Shown here: positions 35,146 through 44,099 of the stretch, one piece after another
How positions within the stretch are numbered: position 1 is the stretch's first letter
How the letters are laid out: each line of letters starts with the position of its first letter
From: an uncultured Clostridia bacterium
GTDB lineage: Bacteria; Bacillota; Clostridia; TANB77; CAG-508
Length of the DNA stretch: 64,000 bases
Assembly: GCA_934130435.1 (NCBI GenBank)
Contig: CAKOYB010000001.1
Coordinates: forward strand, 124,001 to 188,000
Direction: 5' to 3'
Program-made: the position numbers and the translations under genes
Notes under the pieces: model-generated
What the model saw: the letters and a program-made list of their open reading frames with translations, nothing else
The model's database searches: none
Told to the model about the DNA's origin: nothing

Positions 35146-36429
35146 ATGCAAATTATTGAAAACACAAAAGTGAAAGAAAAATTATATATTGAAAAGCTAA
35201 AAAATGGTTTAACAGTTATGATTATCCCAAAACCAAATATTCAAAAAAAATTTATAATGTGGGGAACAGAATTTGGGTCTATAGATAAACACTTTATTTC
35301 ATCTGATAACAGAGAAATAATTTTACCAGATGGTGTTGCACATTTCTTGGAGCATAAAATGTTTGAACAAAGAAATGGAATAAATAGTTTAGATGCACTA
35401 TCTAATATTGGTGTTGATGCAAATGCATATACAACAAATGACTATACAACATATTTGTATGAGTGTACAGATCATTTTTATGAAGCATTAGACGAATTTA
35501 TGGACTATGTTCAAAATCCTTATTATACAGATGAAAATGTAGAAAAGGAAAAAGGAATAATTGGACAAGAAATAAAAATGTACGAAGACTATCCTGGATG
35601 GCAGGTTTATTTAAATGCAGTAAAATGTTTATATAAAGAGAACCCAGTTAGAATAGATATAGCGGGAACAGTAGAATCAATATCAGGAATTAATAAAGAA
35701 ATGCTTTATGATTGTTATAATACATTCTACACACCATCTAATATGCTAATGGTTGTTTGTGGCGATTTTGTACCAGAAGAACTTATTGAGGAAATAAAAA
35801 AGAGAATAACCAAAAACGAAAATAAATCTCTTGCAAAAAAGATTTATCCAAACGAACCACAAGAAATCAATGAAAAAGAGAAAACAGTTACAATGGACGT
35901 AAATAATCCACTATTTGTTATAGCATTTAAAGATGAAGTTCTAGAAGACAAAAAGGAAATTGTAAAAAAGCATATTGCAATAGAAATTTTATTAAATATG
36001 ATAATTGGAAAGAGTTCTAAATTATATAAAGACTTATACGAAAAGGGACTACTGTTTTCAGAACCAGATTTAGATTATGAATTTTCAAAACAATATGCAC
36101 ATATTGTAATTTCAGGGCAGTCAAGAAAACCAGAAGAAATACCGGGATTATTAGAAAAAGAGTTAGAACAACTAAAAACAAATGGAATAAATGAACAAGA
36201 TTTTGAAAGAATTAAAAAGAAAATATATGGTGATTACGTAAAAGAATATAACGATCCAGCGGATATAGCTAGAATGTTCATGGGAGATTACTTTAAAGGA
36301 ATAAATAGTTTCGAATATATTGAACAGCATGAAGCTGTTACAGTTTCATATGCACAAGAAATATTAAAGAAAATTTTTGATAAAGAGAAAATGGTTTTTT
36401 CAATTGTTAAGGGAAATAAAAAGGACTAA
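35146..36429 (+). CDS. ymfH: M16 peptidase YmfH (EF-P modification-associated)
   Basis: The active partner of ymfF, 427 aa. The zinc motif HxxEH is VAHFLEHKMFE (~residue 65), with the distal glutamate in the EKGIIGQEIKMYEDYPGW block. GKSSKLYKDLYEKGL is the second-domain motif. ATG 35146 has AAAGGAAATG upstream; the ATG at 35128 lies inside that site and is less likely. The next gene starts 3 bp after the stop. Confidence 0.92.
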   Translation: MQIIENTKVKEKLYIEKLKNGLTVMIIPKPNIQKKFIMWGTEFGSIDKHFISSDNREIILPDGVAHFLEHKMFEQRNGINSLDALSNIGVDANAYTTNDYTTYLYECTDHFYEALDEFMDYVQNPYYTDENVEKEKGIIGQEIKMYEDYPGWQVYLNAVKCLYKENPVRIDIAGTVESISGINKEMLYDCYNTFYTPSNMLMVVCGDFVPEELIEEIKKRITKNENKSLAKKIYPNEPQEINEKEKTVTMDVNNPLFVIAFKDEVLEDKKEIVKKHIAIEILLNMIIGKSSKLYKDLYEKGLLFSEPDLDYEFSKQYAHIVISGQSRKPEEIPGLLEKELEQLKTNGINEQDFERIKKKIYGDYVKEYNDPADIARMFMGDYFKGINSFEYIEQHEAVTVSYAQEILKKIFDKEKMVFSIVKGNKKD

Positions 36430-36432
36430 AAA

Positions 36433-37902
36433 ATGGTAAAAAAAATAATCGAAAATATAAGAAAAAAAGATATAGATATTTATTTTATGGTAGTATTACT
36501 AGTTGTAATGCTTAGCTTTAAGCAACAAATTAGCGGAACAGATGGATTATGGAATTTTTCTAATATTTACAAAATGTCAATAGGATATAGAATATATAAA
36601 GATATAAATGTAATTATAACCCCATTGTTTTTTTATATTGGAAAAATTCTACTTAATATTTTAGGACAGAATTTTCGAACTTTTGTGTTTTATAATTTTA
36701 TGATTTATACTGTATTCTTTGGGTGCATTAATGTTATATTTAAAGAACTAAAAATAAATAAAAGTAAAAGAATTACATTTATTTTGATATTATTTTTTAT
36801 TTTTAGGGAAATGTTATCTATTGGAGCTAACTATAATATATTAGCATTTATACCGATATTGGTTAGCATAATATTATTTCTTAAGAAAAAAGAAAATTAT
36901 TTGATTCATGCAATACTGGTTTTTATAACTACAATGTGTAAGCAGAATATAGGGGTATTCCATGGAATAGGAATAGTATTATACATAATTGTACAAGATG
37001 ATAAAAAGGCTGAAAATAAAATAATAAATATAATTAAAATTGGAATTGTAAATATTGCTTTATTTATGGTATTTTGCTTTGCTTATAAAAGTATGGGGCT
37101 ATTAGATGATTTTATTGATATGGCATTTTTAGGAATAGGCGAATTTTCAAAAAGCAATACATTTTTTAACTATTATGAATCGCTATATTTTTATTTAGCA
37201 ATATTAATAGATATATTTTTGGTATATGCAGTAACTAGCAAAAAACTAAATTTTGAAAAAAACAATGTAGAAATTAAAAATAATATTAAAACTTTAATTT
37301 GTTTTGGTACACCTATGATTTTTATTGGAATTCCAATAGTTAATTCATTTCATAGTATTTTAAGTTGTCTAATAGTTAGTATGGGCTTTTTATATACAAT
37401 TGAAAATATGATTTTAAATGATATAAAAATAAAAAGAGCTTATTTAGTGAATGTCATAATTATTTTACTTTTAATATCTAGAACAGCATATGACATAATA
37501 AAAAGTAATGAATATATTTATACAGATAAAAAATCACCATATTATGGTGGATATATACTAAAAGAAGATAAAGAAAAAATAGAAAATATTTGTGAATTTA
37601 TAATTGAAAATAACAACAATAAAGTAAATGTTATAGTACTTTCTAAGGATGCAAATATGTTTATGACACCACTGAAAAAAGCAAACAGGGAATTTGATCT
37701 TCCATTTCTAGGAAATCTTGGAAAAAAGGGCGAAGATGGATTGATTGAGAAAATTAAATGTCTTAATAATACTAAGATATTAATAAGAAAAGATGAAGAA
37801 AAGACATTTTGGCAAGAATCTAAAAAGGTAGAAAAATATGTAAAAGAAAATTATATAAATATTGGAGAAATAGAAGAATATAACATTTTTTATATAAGAT
37901 AA
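36433..37902 (+). CDS. Multi-span membrane protein, GT-C-glycosyltransferase-like
   Basis: A 489-aa protein with 9-11 predicted helices and a C-terminal soluble part from ~residue 360 (KKSPYYGGYIL, NVIVLSKDANMFMTPLKK). An acidic residue after the first helix (SGTDGLWNF) and the overall layout resemble lipid-linked-sugar-dependent GT-C transferases. I see no signature strong enough to name one. It is tightly coupled to ymfH. Confidence 0.6.
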   Translation: MVKKIIENIRKKDIDIYFMVVLLVVMLSFKQQISGTDGLWNFSNIYKMSIGYRIYKDINVIITPLFFYIGKILLNILGQNFRTFVFYNFMIYTVFFGCINVIFKELKINKSKRITFILILFFIFREMLSIGANYNILAFIPILVSIILFLKKKENYLIHAILVFITTMCKQNIGVFHGIGIVLYIIVQDDKKAENKIINIIKIGIVNIALFMVFCFAYKSMGLLDDFIDMAFLGIGEFSKSNTFFNYYESLYFYLAILIDIFLVYAVTSKKLNFEKNNVEIKNNIKTLICFGTPMIFIGIPIVNSFHSILSCLIVSMGFLYTIENMILNDIKIKRAYLVNVIIILLLISRTAYDIIKSNEYIYTDKKSPYYGGYILKEDKEKIENICEFIIENNNNKVNVIVLSKDANMFMTPLKKANREFDLPFLGNLGKKGEDGLIEKIKCLNNTKILIRKDEEKTFWQESKKVEKYVKENYINIGEIEEYNIFYIR

Positions 37903-38113
37903 ACAAAAAAGAGAATAATGTTTAATATTAGTAATAGTTTAAATATTAATAAAAAATTAAAGATATAACAATTAAAAATAAGAGCAAATAGTAGAAAATG
38001 ATGTTTTTTATATTAAATAGAAATATCAAAATATGTAAAAAAATAAATAAATAAATCGAATAATGAAAATCTAGAAAGTAATATTAAAAAATTTAAAGAA
38101 AAATAGAATACGA

Positions 38114-38139
38114 AAATGGCTATAGATAGCCATTTTTTG
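38114..38139 (+). terminator. Terminator upstream of the Spo0E-like gene
   Basis: Arms AAATGGCTA and TAGCCATTT are followed by TTTT. The 303-bp gap (37903-38205) is otherwise very AT-rich and without clear features. Confidence 0.85.
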
Positions 38140-38205
38140 TTGACTTTAAAAGAAAAAAATGTTATTTTATTATACGTAAAAGAATTATTTAAGAGAGGTG
38201 ATTGT

Positions 38206-38391
38206 ATGTTAGAAGATAAAATTAACAAAAAGAGAGAAGAATTAAATAAGAGTTTGGAAAAAGAAAATAACTACAGTGATACATACAAGCTGAGTGTAGA
38301 GTTAGATAATTTGATAGCGGAATTTTATAAAAATTCAAAAAAAGAAAAAAGTAAAAAAGAGAAACATAAGATATTGTTTTATTTTGCATAA
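38206..38391 (+). CDS. Spo0E-like aspartyl-phosphate phosphatase
   Basis: A 61-aa protein with two helices. The Spo0E signature SxxLDxLIxxY appears as LSVELDNLIAEFYK (~residues 27-40), after MLEDKINKKREELNKSLEKE. Members dephosphorylate Spo0A and so restrain sporulation. GAGAGGTG precedes the ATG. A Lys-rich tail follows. Confidence 0.78.
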   Translation: MLEDKINKKREELNKSLEKENNYSDTYKLSVELDNLIAEFYKNSKKEKSKKEKHKILFYFA

Positions 38392-38401
38392 ATGAAAAAG
38401 A

Positions 38402-38436
38402 GGGCCAAGCTTAGAGAAAAAGCTTGACCTTTTCTT
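38402..38436 (+). terminator. Terminator of the Spo0E-like gene
   Basis: Arms GGCCAAGCTT and AAGCTTGACC (one mispair), followed by TTTTCTT. Confidence 0.85.
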
Positions 38437-38589
38437 ATTGTATAGGAAAAATCAAAGATTTTTATGTATATAATAAGGTTAAGTTACATTAGTCTTAAAT
38501 TATATTATAAGAAAAATAAATTAAAATGTTGGCAAATAACATAAAATGTTGTAAAATTAATATAAGATATAATAAAATTGGAGAAAAAT

Positions 38590-39835
38590 ATGAAAAAGAA
38601 AATTTATATGTTTGCCTTAATTTTAATTTTTATGCCTATAATATTCAGCAACAAAGTTCATGCAATAAATAAATATATTGATGGAAACTTTGCGACAGAT
38701 GAATCAACAATTAGAATTTTTGAAGGACAGGAACTTAAAATAAATTATAAATCTACATGGGATAATAAAGATGGAACAATTGCAATGAAAATTAAAAACG
38801 ATACATATTATAATGGCTATACACGTGACTCGAACAATAAAAAGCAATGGACAGCAAAGCATTATTACGAAGATAACAATTTTAAGGTTGAACTTCAGGA
38901 TTATCAACAGAAAAAAGTAGAAATTAGTGGAATAACTTACCGCAGTTATAAAAATATATATTTTTATGGAAAGAAGGCAACTAATAAACCAATAAAAATA
39001 ACAATAATTTCAGAAACAGGAAAAGAGCAACAACTAAGTATAGAAATCTTAGCTCCACTTACTTTTACAACATATGAGAATACAGCAGAGGGGGAATTTG
39101 ATGGAACTATAGAGTATATGGATAAAGTTAAAGATTGGGGGTTGGCTTATAGTTCAAGCAGAATAAAAGATAATAGTACAGCTAAAAAAGAGACTATTGA
39201 TGGAGTAGAGTATTCTGTTTACGATTATGAAAATTATAAAAGGTATCAGAGTCCAAACGGAGTTAATAGACTTGCAGGAAAGACTGAGCGGAGAAGGCAA
39301 TGGATTCATAGCATTAGGGGCATTAGGGGAAAGTATGTATGGCACAGAGTTTTTAGAAAAATGTGAGATTCCATATATAGTAAAAGTATTAAAAAGAAAA
39401 GAAAGAACCAGTGAGCAGGAACAAATTGATAAGCAACGTGAGAAAGACCTCACAAAAGCTGTCAAACAGGCAACTGCTAGTGTAAGTCTTCCGATTATGG
39501 GAAGTACAACAGATGGAAATAGAGTGTATGAACCGCTAAAAGATGTGTTGGAAGATTTAACACCATATAAACCAGGAAATATGGATAGTAGTAGTGCAAG
39601 AAAAGTTGAAAATATTACAAGTACAGTATTAACAGCAGTAACTAATGTTGGAATTATAGCATCTGTTTTAATTTTAGCTATGATAGGAATAAAATACATG
39701 TTAGGAAGTGTAGAAGAAAAAGCAGAATACAAGAAGGATTTAATACCATATGTAGTAGGAGCATTTGTGGTATTTGGAATCACAACATTTATAAAAATAT
39801 TTATGCTAATTGGAAAACAAATAACAAATATTTAG
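38590..39835 (+). CDS. Secreted domain-VirB2-type pilin fusion A, +1 frameshift at CGG 39289
   Basis: Two overlapping frames make one 414-residue protein if the ribosome shifts +1 at the CGG at 39289-39291. The first half has a signal peptide (residues 1-25), then beta-strand-rich sequence from INKYIDGNF through IRIFEGQELKINY to VNRLAGKTE. The second half continues GEGNGFIALG, CEIPYIVKVL, a polar linker and two helices (IIASVLILAMIGIKYML; YVVGAFVVFGITTFI) with the SVEEKAEYKKDLIPY loop, as in TrbC/VirB2 pilins of Gram-positive type IV secretion systems. Without the shift the protein would end 25 codons later (TGA 39364) with no pilin part. The next gene has the same architecture and the same shift, so both halves belong together. 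GGAG precedes ATG 38590. Confidence 0.85.
39289..39291 (+). other. +1 frameshift site 1: GAG-CGG-AGA
   Basis: CGG is in the frame of the upstream half. Dropping its C gives GGA GAA GGC and enters the downstream frame. The only other in-frame CGG in the window outside shift sites is 24166. Confidence 0.8.
39542..39834 (+). repeat. 293-bp exact repeat, copy 1 (pilin end of fusion A)
   Basis: Base for base the same as 40876-41168, as far as I can read. It covers the whole pilin domain and ends one base before the genes' differing stops (TAG versus TAA), while the upstream parts of the two genes are strongly diverged. Confidence 0.92.
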
Positions 39836-39905
39836 CATAATGGTATTGTCAAAAGAAATAAAATATTGTAGAATTTAGTAAAATAAATTTAAATTGGTGA
39901 AAAAT

Positions 39906-41169
39906 ATGAAAAAAATTTATGCTTTTATTCTAATTATATTTATAACATTTATATTGGCTAAAAACAATGTACAGGCTGCAACACAAGATGGAAGTCCATT
40001 AGTTTCTGATGATAAAACTAAGATAACAGTTTTTGAAGGCTATGACATAAAAGTACGTTACGATAAAATAATGAAGAATAATGAATATATGGATTGTGTT
40101 GTAATAAATGGAGAAGAAAAGGGACACTGGTGGGAAAATGAAGATATTCTTGTTGATTTGGTAAATGTCAATAATATATTTAGCAAAAAGTACAAGGAAA
40201 TTAGTATAAAACCAAAAAAAGTTACAAGTAAAACAATAAAAGTTGGAATTAAAGGGGCAAATAGTGGAAATGTGCAAGAAATAAATATCCAAATATTAGA
40301 ACCACTTAATGTTACGGCATATGAAGGAACTAAAGAAGGAAAGTTCGATAACAGCATAGACTTAGAACAGAAATTTAAAAACTGGGGAATATCATCATTG
40401 AAAATTGGCTCTAACTCGGTTAGTATTGAAGCAAGTGAAGGAACGGATTTTAATAGTAAGCCCAAAAAGATAGGAAAAACTCAATATAATTTATATGAAC
40501 AAACGAACTATGATGTATATACTAAATTTGCTTATGTTAGATTTCGTGGAAAGAACAAACGGAGAATCAGGTGGAAATATAGTAGTTGAGCCAGAACAAA
40601 ATGATTCTTCAGGAGCGGTATACCTTTACCATATTCCGTATACAGTAAAAGTTTTAGAAAAAAGTAAAAAAAATGAACAGGGAAATAACAAAGGAAGTCA
40701 ACAGGAAAGCAATGAAGGAAACCAACAGGAAGGACAACAAGAAGAGCAACAAGATGCGGAGGATGAGCTTTCTAATAGAATTGACCAAGATTATGGAGAA
40801 GAAAATTTAACTAGTGTAAGACTTCCAATTATGGGAAGTGCAACAGATGAAAATAGAGTGTATGAACCACTAAATGATGTGTTGGAAGATTTAACACCAT
40901 ATAAACCAGGAAATATGGATAGTAGTAGTGCAAGAAAAGTTGAAAATATTACAAGTACAGTATTAACAGCAGTAACTAATGTTGGAATTATAGCATCTGT
41001 TTTAATTTTAGCTATGATAGGAATAAAATACATGTTAGGAAGTGTAGAAGAAAAAGCAGAATACAAGAAGGATTTAATACCATATGTAGTAGGAGCATTT
41101 GTGGTATTTGGAATCACAACATTTATAAAAATATTTATGCTAATTGGAAAACAAATAACAAATATTTAA
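39906..41169 (+). CDS. Secreted domain-VirB2-type pilin fusion B, +1 frameshift at CGG 40560
   Basis: The paralogue of the previous gene, 420 residues when read with a +1 shift at 40560-40562. A signal peptide ends near QAATQDG. The N-terminal domain (ITVFEGYDIKVRYD, ILEPLNVTAYEGTKEG) aligns with that of fusion A, including the stretch leading up to the shift (GKNK versus GKTE). After the shift come GESGGNIVVEPE, YHIPYTVKVLEKS, a Q/E/N-rich linker of ~40 residues and the identical pilin domain. Both halves align with fusion A on each side of the CGG, which argues against two unrelated genes. ATG 39906 has GGTG upstream, as in fusion A (GGAG). Confidence 0.85.
40560..40562 (+). other. +1 frameshift site 2: AAA-CGG-AGA
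   Basis: It is at the same alignment position as site 1. Skipping the C gives GGA GAA TCA and the pilin frame. The unshifted frame stops after nine more codons. Confidence 0.8.
40876..41168 (+). repeat. 293-bp exact repeat, copy 2 (pilin end of fusion B)
   Basis: Offset 1334 bp from copy 1. Identity over the pilin domain with strong divergence before it suggests recent gene conversion. Confidence 0.92.
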
Positions 41170-41176
41170 ATAAAAT

Positions 41177-41205
41177 TTGAAAAATGAAAAAAAATGGTGT
41201 ATAAT
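41177..41205 (+). promoter_or_regulatory. Promoter before the third pilin gene
   Basis: TTGAAA at 41177-41182, 17 bp, TATAAT at 41200-41205. Transcription would start right at the AAGGAGG of the next gene, giving a very short leader. Confidence 0.65.
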
Positions 41206-41224
41206 AAATAAAGGAGGTTGTATT

Positions 41225-41602
41225 ATGGTAAAAAATGTCGTTAGAGTTATGAATATTACTTTTATTATCATTATATTGTTAACCTCACATGCGTTGGCAT
41301 TAAGCAGTGTTTTTTCAACCGCTGAAAACTTTATTGGTGACGGAAGAAAAAATGCAGATCAAACAATGTCTACATCAAATTTAGTAAGTGGATCAGAAGA
41401 TATTTACAATATATTACTAGGTGCAGGAGTAATGATAGCAGTAGTTACTGGAGCAATTCTTGGAATTCAGTTTATGACTGCAGGAGTAGACCAAAAAGTA
41501 GAAGTAAAAAAGGCAATCTTGCCATTTGTTGTAGGATGTATTGTAATTTTTGGCGCATTTGGAATATGGAAACTAGTTATAAATCTAGTAAAAAATTTAT
41601 AA
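41225..41602 (+). CDS. VirB2/TrbC-type pilin subunit 3
   Basis: A 125-aa protein: signal peptide ending near SHALA, an extracytoplasmic stretch, then two helices (AGVMIAVVTGAILGIQFM and LPFVVGCIVIFGAFGIWKLV) joined by TAGVDQKVEVKKAI, the short basic cytoplasmic loop of VirB2-like pilins. AAGGAGG precedes ATG 41225. It diverges more from the other four pilins than they do from each other. Confidence 0.8.
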   Translation: MVKNVVRVMNITFIIIILLTSHALALSSVFSTAENFIGDGRKNADQTMSTSNLVSGSEDIYNILLGAGVMIAVVTGAILGIQFMTAGVDQKVEVKKAILPFVVGCIVIFGAFGIWKLVINLVKNL

Positions 41603-41661
41603 TAAGTTATTAATGTTATCTTAAAAAGATACTAAATATAAATAAAAAGGAGGAGCTAGTT

Positions 41662-42009
41662 ATGAAAAAAACATATAAAATGCTTTCAATACTTGTAATG
41701 GCAGTAATTATAATGGCATCTTTATCAACAATTACACTTGGTATAACTCCAGGTTCAGTAACTGCAACTTCAACTAGTGCAGATACACAAATAACAAGCA
41801 TAGGTGGAAAAATATTATCAGCTGTAACAACTGCAGGTGTTGTTATATCAGTTATAATGGTTGCAGTATTAGGTATTAAATATATGATGGGAAGCTCAGA
41901 AGAAAAATCAGAGTACAAGAAGTCAATGATACCTTACTTAGTAGGTGCAGTATGTATATTTGCAGCTTCAACAATTGCAACTGCAGTATACAATATGGCT
42001 AAATTCTAG
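41662..42009 (+). CDS. VirB2/TrbC-type pilin subunit 4
   Basis: 115 aa; a signal sequence ends near TITLG, then ILSAVTTAGVVISVIMVAVLGIKYMMGSSEEKSEYKKSMIPYL, the core motif shared by the pilins here, and a final helix. AAGGAGGAG precedes the start. The following hairpin would end most transcripts, so this subunit can be made in excess. Confidence 0.85.
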   Translation: MKKTYKMLSILVMAVIIMASLSTITLGITPGSVTATSTSADTQITSIGGKILSAVTTAGVVISVIMVAVLGIKYMMGSSEEKSEYKKSMIPYLVGAVCIFAASTIATAVYNMAKF

Positions 42010-42021
42010 TTGCAATTTTAG

Positions 42022-42055
42022 AAAATCAGAAAGTTTAAACACTTTCTGATTTTTG
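42022..42055 (+). terminator. Terminator between pilin genes 4 and 5
   Basis: Arms AAATCAGAAAGT and ACTTTCTGATTT with a six-base loop and a T-tract. Confidence 0.88.
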
Positions 42056-42091
42056 AAACACTAAAGAAACTAGTTAGCAAAGGAGAAAAAT

Positions 42092-42442
42092 ATGAAAAAG
42101 AATTGCAGAATTATTTTAATTATATTTTTAATCATATCTACTATGTTTATATTTTTAAATCAAGTGGGTGCTATAAATATTAATAATATAAATAATAATT
42201 CATCAAATGTTTCTACAACTGAAATTTCTTCTGTTGGAAAAATTATTTTATCTATAATAAATTCTTTCGCAGTTGTTGCATCTGTTATCATTATAGCTAT
42301 ATTAGGTATAAAATATATGCTAGGCAGTGCAAGTGAAAGAGCTGATTACCAAAAAACAATGATTCCATATATTGTTGGAGTTGTACTAGTTTTTAGTGGA
42401 GCAACTATAGCAAATGCTATATATTTACTAGCGAAGAAATAA
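42092..42442 (+). CDS. VirB2/TrbC-type pilin subunit 5
   Basis: 116 aa with a signal peptide, a short N/S-rich segment, SVGKIILSIINSFAVVASVI and the conserved GIKYMLGSASERADYQKTMIPYI loop, then the second helix. AAAGGAGAAAA precedes ATG 42092. Confidence 0.85.
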   Translation: MKKNCRIILIIFLIISTMFIFLNQVGAININNINNNSSNVSTTEISSVGKIILSIINSFAVVASVIIIAILGIKYMLGSASERADYQKTMIPYIVGVVLVFSGATIANAIYLLAKK

Positions 42443-42489
42443 TATTACTAAAATATTACAAATAAATTAAAAATATATTTTTTTTCGAT

Positions 42490-42517
42490 AAAACCTTACA
42501 TTTTGTAAGGTTTTTTG
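42490..42517 (+). terminator. Terminator after pilin 5
   Basis: AAAACCTTAC / GTAAGGTTTT stem and T6 separate the pilin genes from the prgI-virB4 block, so the two blocks are likely separate or attenuated transcription units. Confidence 0.9.
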
Positions 42518-42563
42518 TTATAATTAATTTGATATATTATACTTACACATAGGAGGAAATTAG

Positions 42564-42903
42564 ATGGGAACATATATGATACCAAGAAACACTAAAGGAG
42601 AAGGAAGAATATTATTTATTTTTTCAACTAAAGCTATTATATTTACGGTTGCATTTGCACGGCGTTAGTATACCAATTTATTTTGTTTGCAAATCTTTGG
42701 GTGCTCAGTATATAGGCTTTGGAATAGTAATTTTTTTTGGATTATTAGGTTTTTTATGTGGAACATTTAAAATACCAAATTCAGAGGCATTTAAATTTAC
42801 GAGATTAGTTGGAGGAGAGAGTATAGACGATATAGTACTGAGATATATTAAATTTAAAAAGAATAAAAATAAAATATATATAACAAAAGAGGAGGAAGAG
42901 TAA
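42564..42903 (+). CDS. prgI: PrgI/VirB3-like protein, +1 frameshift at CGG 42660
   Basis: Read with a +1 shift at 42660-42662, the product is 112 aa: MGTYMIPRNTKGEGRILFIF, then a helix through TVAFA, Gly, VSIPIYFVCKSLG, a second helix and FLCGTFKIPNSEAF. PrgI-family proteins of Gram-positive conjugation systems have this start (IPRN), these two helices and a KIP motif, and are usually next to virB4. Unshifted, the frame ends at TAG two codons after CGG with only the first helix. AGGAGG precedes ATG 42564. The gene ends one base before the virB4 N-terminal gene. Confidence 0.87.
42660..42662 (+). other. +1 frameshift site 3: GCA-CGG-CGT-TAG
   Basis: CGG is in frame and is followed by CGT TAG. 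Skipping the C gives GGC GTT AGT and restores the PrgI second half. It is the one site where the next base after CGG is C rather than A or T. Confidence 0.82.
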
Positions 42904-42904
42904 T

Positions 42905-44095
42905 ATGAGTTCAGATCAATTAACAGTTTTATTAACTTCGATGCTAGTTGTTTGCTTATTCATACTTTTTATACTAGTTATTGTACTCACATTTATATAT
43001 TCGAGAAAGAAGAAGCAAGAAAATGCACAGGTAAAAGAAACAAATCATAATGGTAATATGCAAAAAGATGAAAATATAAATAGAAAAGAAACGGTACAAG
43101 CAAGAACTTATTCTTCTCAAGATATTAAAAGCTTTTTAGACTTTGAAGAAATAAAAGATAATATGATAGTACAAAATAATGGCAAAAGATTTGTAATGGT
43201 AATGCAATGCCAAGGAATAAACTATGACTTAATGAGCTCAATAGAGAAAGTAGGAGTTGAACAAGGATTTGTAAAGTTTTTAAATACTCTTACTAAACCA
43301 ATTCAAATATATATTCAAGCGAGAAAAGTAAACTTAGAGGAAAGCTTAATTAAATATAAAAATAAACTTAAAGAAATTGAAAGCACATACAATAAAAAAA
43401 GAATTCAATATGATCAAGTAAACAAAGATAAAAATTCTGATCCAATAAAGTTTAAAAAAGCAAAAATGGAATATGTAAAACAAAAAAACTTATATGAATA
43501 TGCTAAAGATATAATTAATAATACCGAAAAAATGAGTTTAAATAAAAACATTTTAACTAAAAATTATTATATAGCTATTTCACATATGCCAGAAGATACA
43601 GAGAACTTATTTGATAAAGATGAATTAATAGAAATGGCGTTTTCGGAGCTATATACAACAGCGCAATCACTATTAAGAGTACTTTCAGTTTGTGGTGTTA
43701 CAGGAAGGGTTTTGGATTCGGTAGAATTAGGAGATTTATTATACGAGTCATACAACAGAGATGCATCTGAAGTTTTCGGAATTGATAAAGCTCTAAAAGC
43801 AGGATATGATTCTTTATATATTTCAGCACCAGATGTAATGGAAAAGAAAATAGAAGAATTAGATAAACTAATAGAAGAAAAAGCAATAAGTTTAGCTAAT
43901 AGTTCTATTGAACAAGCTGTAGTTAATAGCAAAAAGCAAAGAGAACTTGAACAAAAAGAGGCTAATCTGCAAAAGCTAATTGATGAAATGGCTGAGAGTC
44001 TAATAGATGAAAACGAAGATTATATTGGAAAAGAAATAGCAGAACAAGCAAAAAATGAAATAAAATCAAAGAAAAAATCAAAGAAAGGAGCATAA
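42905..44095 (+). CDS. VirB4 N-terminal-domain protein with membrane anchor
   Basis: A 396-aa protein: a helix (~residues 8-30), a charged linker, then SFLDFEEIKDNMIVQNNGKR, FVMVMQCQGINYDLMSSIEK and QGFVKFLNTLTKPIQIYIQAR, which is the N-terminal domain of VirB4/TraC-type ATPases. A long coiled coil (~residues 140-200) and the end of the N-domain (EMAFSELYTTAQSLLRVLS) follow. There is no nucleotide-binding motif; the ATPase half is the next gene. It is coupled to prgI and precedes the ATPase by 4 bp. Confidence 0.82.
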   Translation: MSSDQLTVLLTSMLVVCLFILFILVIVLTFIYSRKKKQENAQVKETNHNGNMQKDENINRKETVQARTYSSQDIKSFLDFEEIKDNMIVQNNGKRFVMVMQCQGINYDLMSSIEKVGVEQGFVKFLNTLTKPIQIYIQARKVNLEESLIKYKNKLKEIESTYNKKRIQYDQVNKDKNSDPIKFKKAKMEYVKQKNLYEYAKDIINNTEKMSLNKNILTKNYYIAISHMPEDTENLFDKDELIEMAFSELYTTAQSLLRVLSVCGVTGRVLDSVELGDLLYESYNRDASEVFGIDKALKAGYDSLYISAPDVMEKKIEELDKLIEEKAISLANSSIEQAVVNSKKQRELEQKEANLQKLIDEMAESLIDENEDYIGKEIAEQAKNEIKSKKKSKKGA

Positions 44096-44099
44096 GAAT

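Noticed and set aside
39289..39300. Sequencing or assembly errors as the cause of the five breaks
   Set aside because: None lies in a homopolymer of the inserted base, all five fall at the same codon, and no gene in the window is broken anywhere else.
39227..39835. Treating the downstream half of fusion A (and likewise 40495-41169 and 49764-51047) as separate genes with internal ATG starts
   Set aside because: None of these ATGs has a ribosome binding site, the products would lack signal peptides, and the region before each CGG in that frame is not conserved. Homology between the paralogues continues across the CGG instead.
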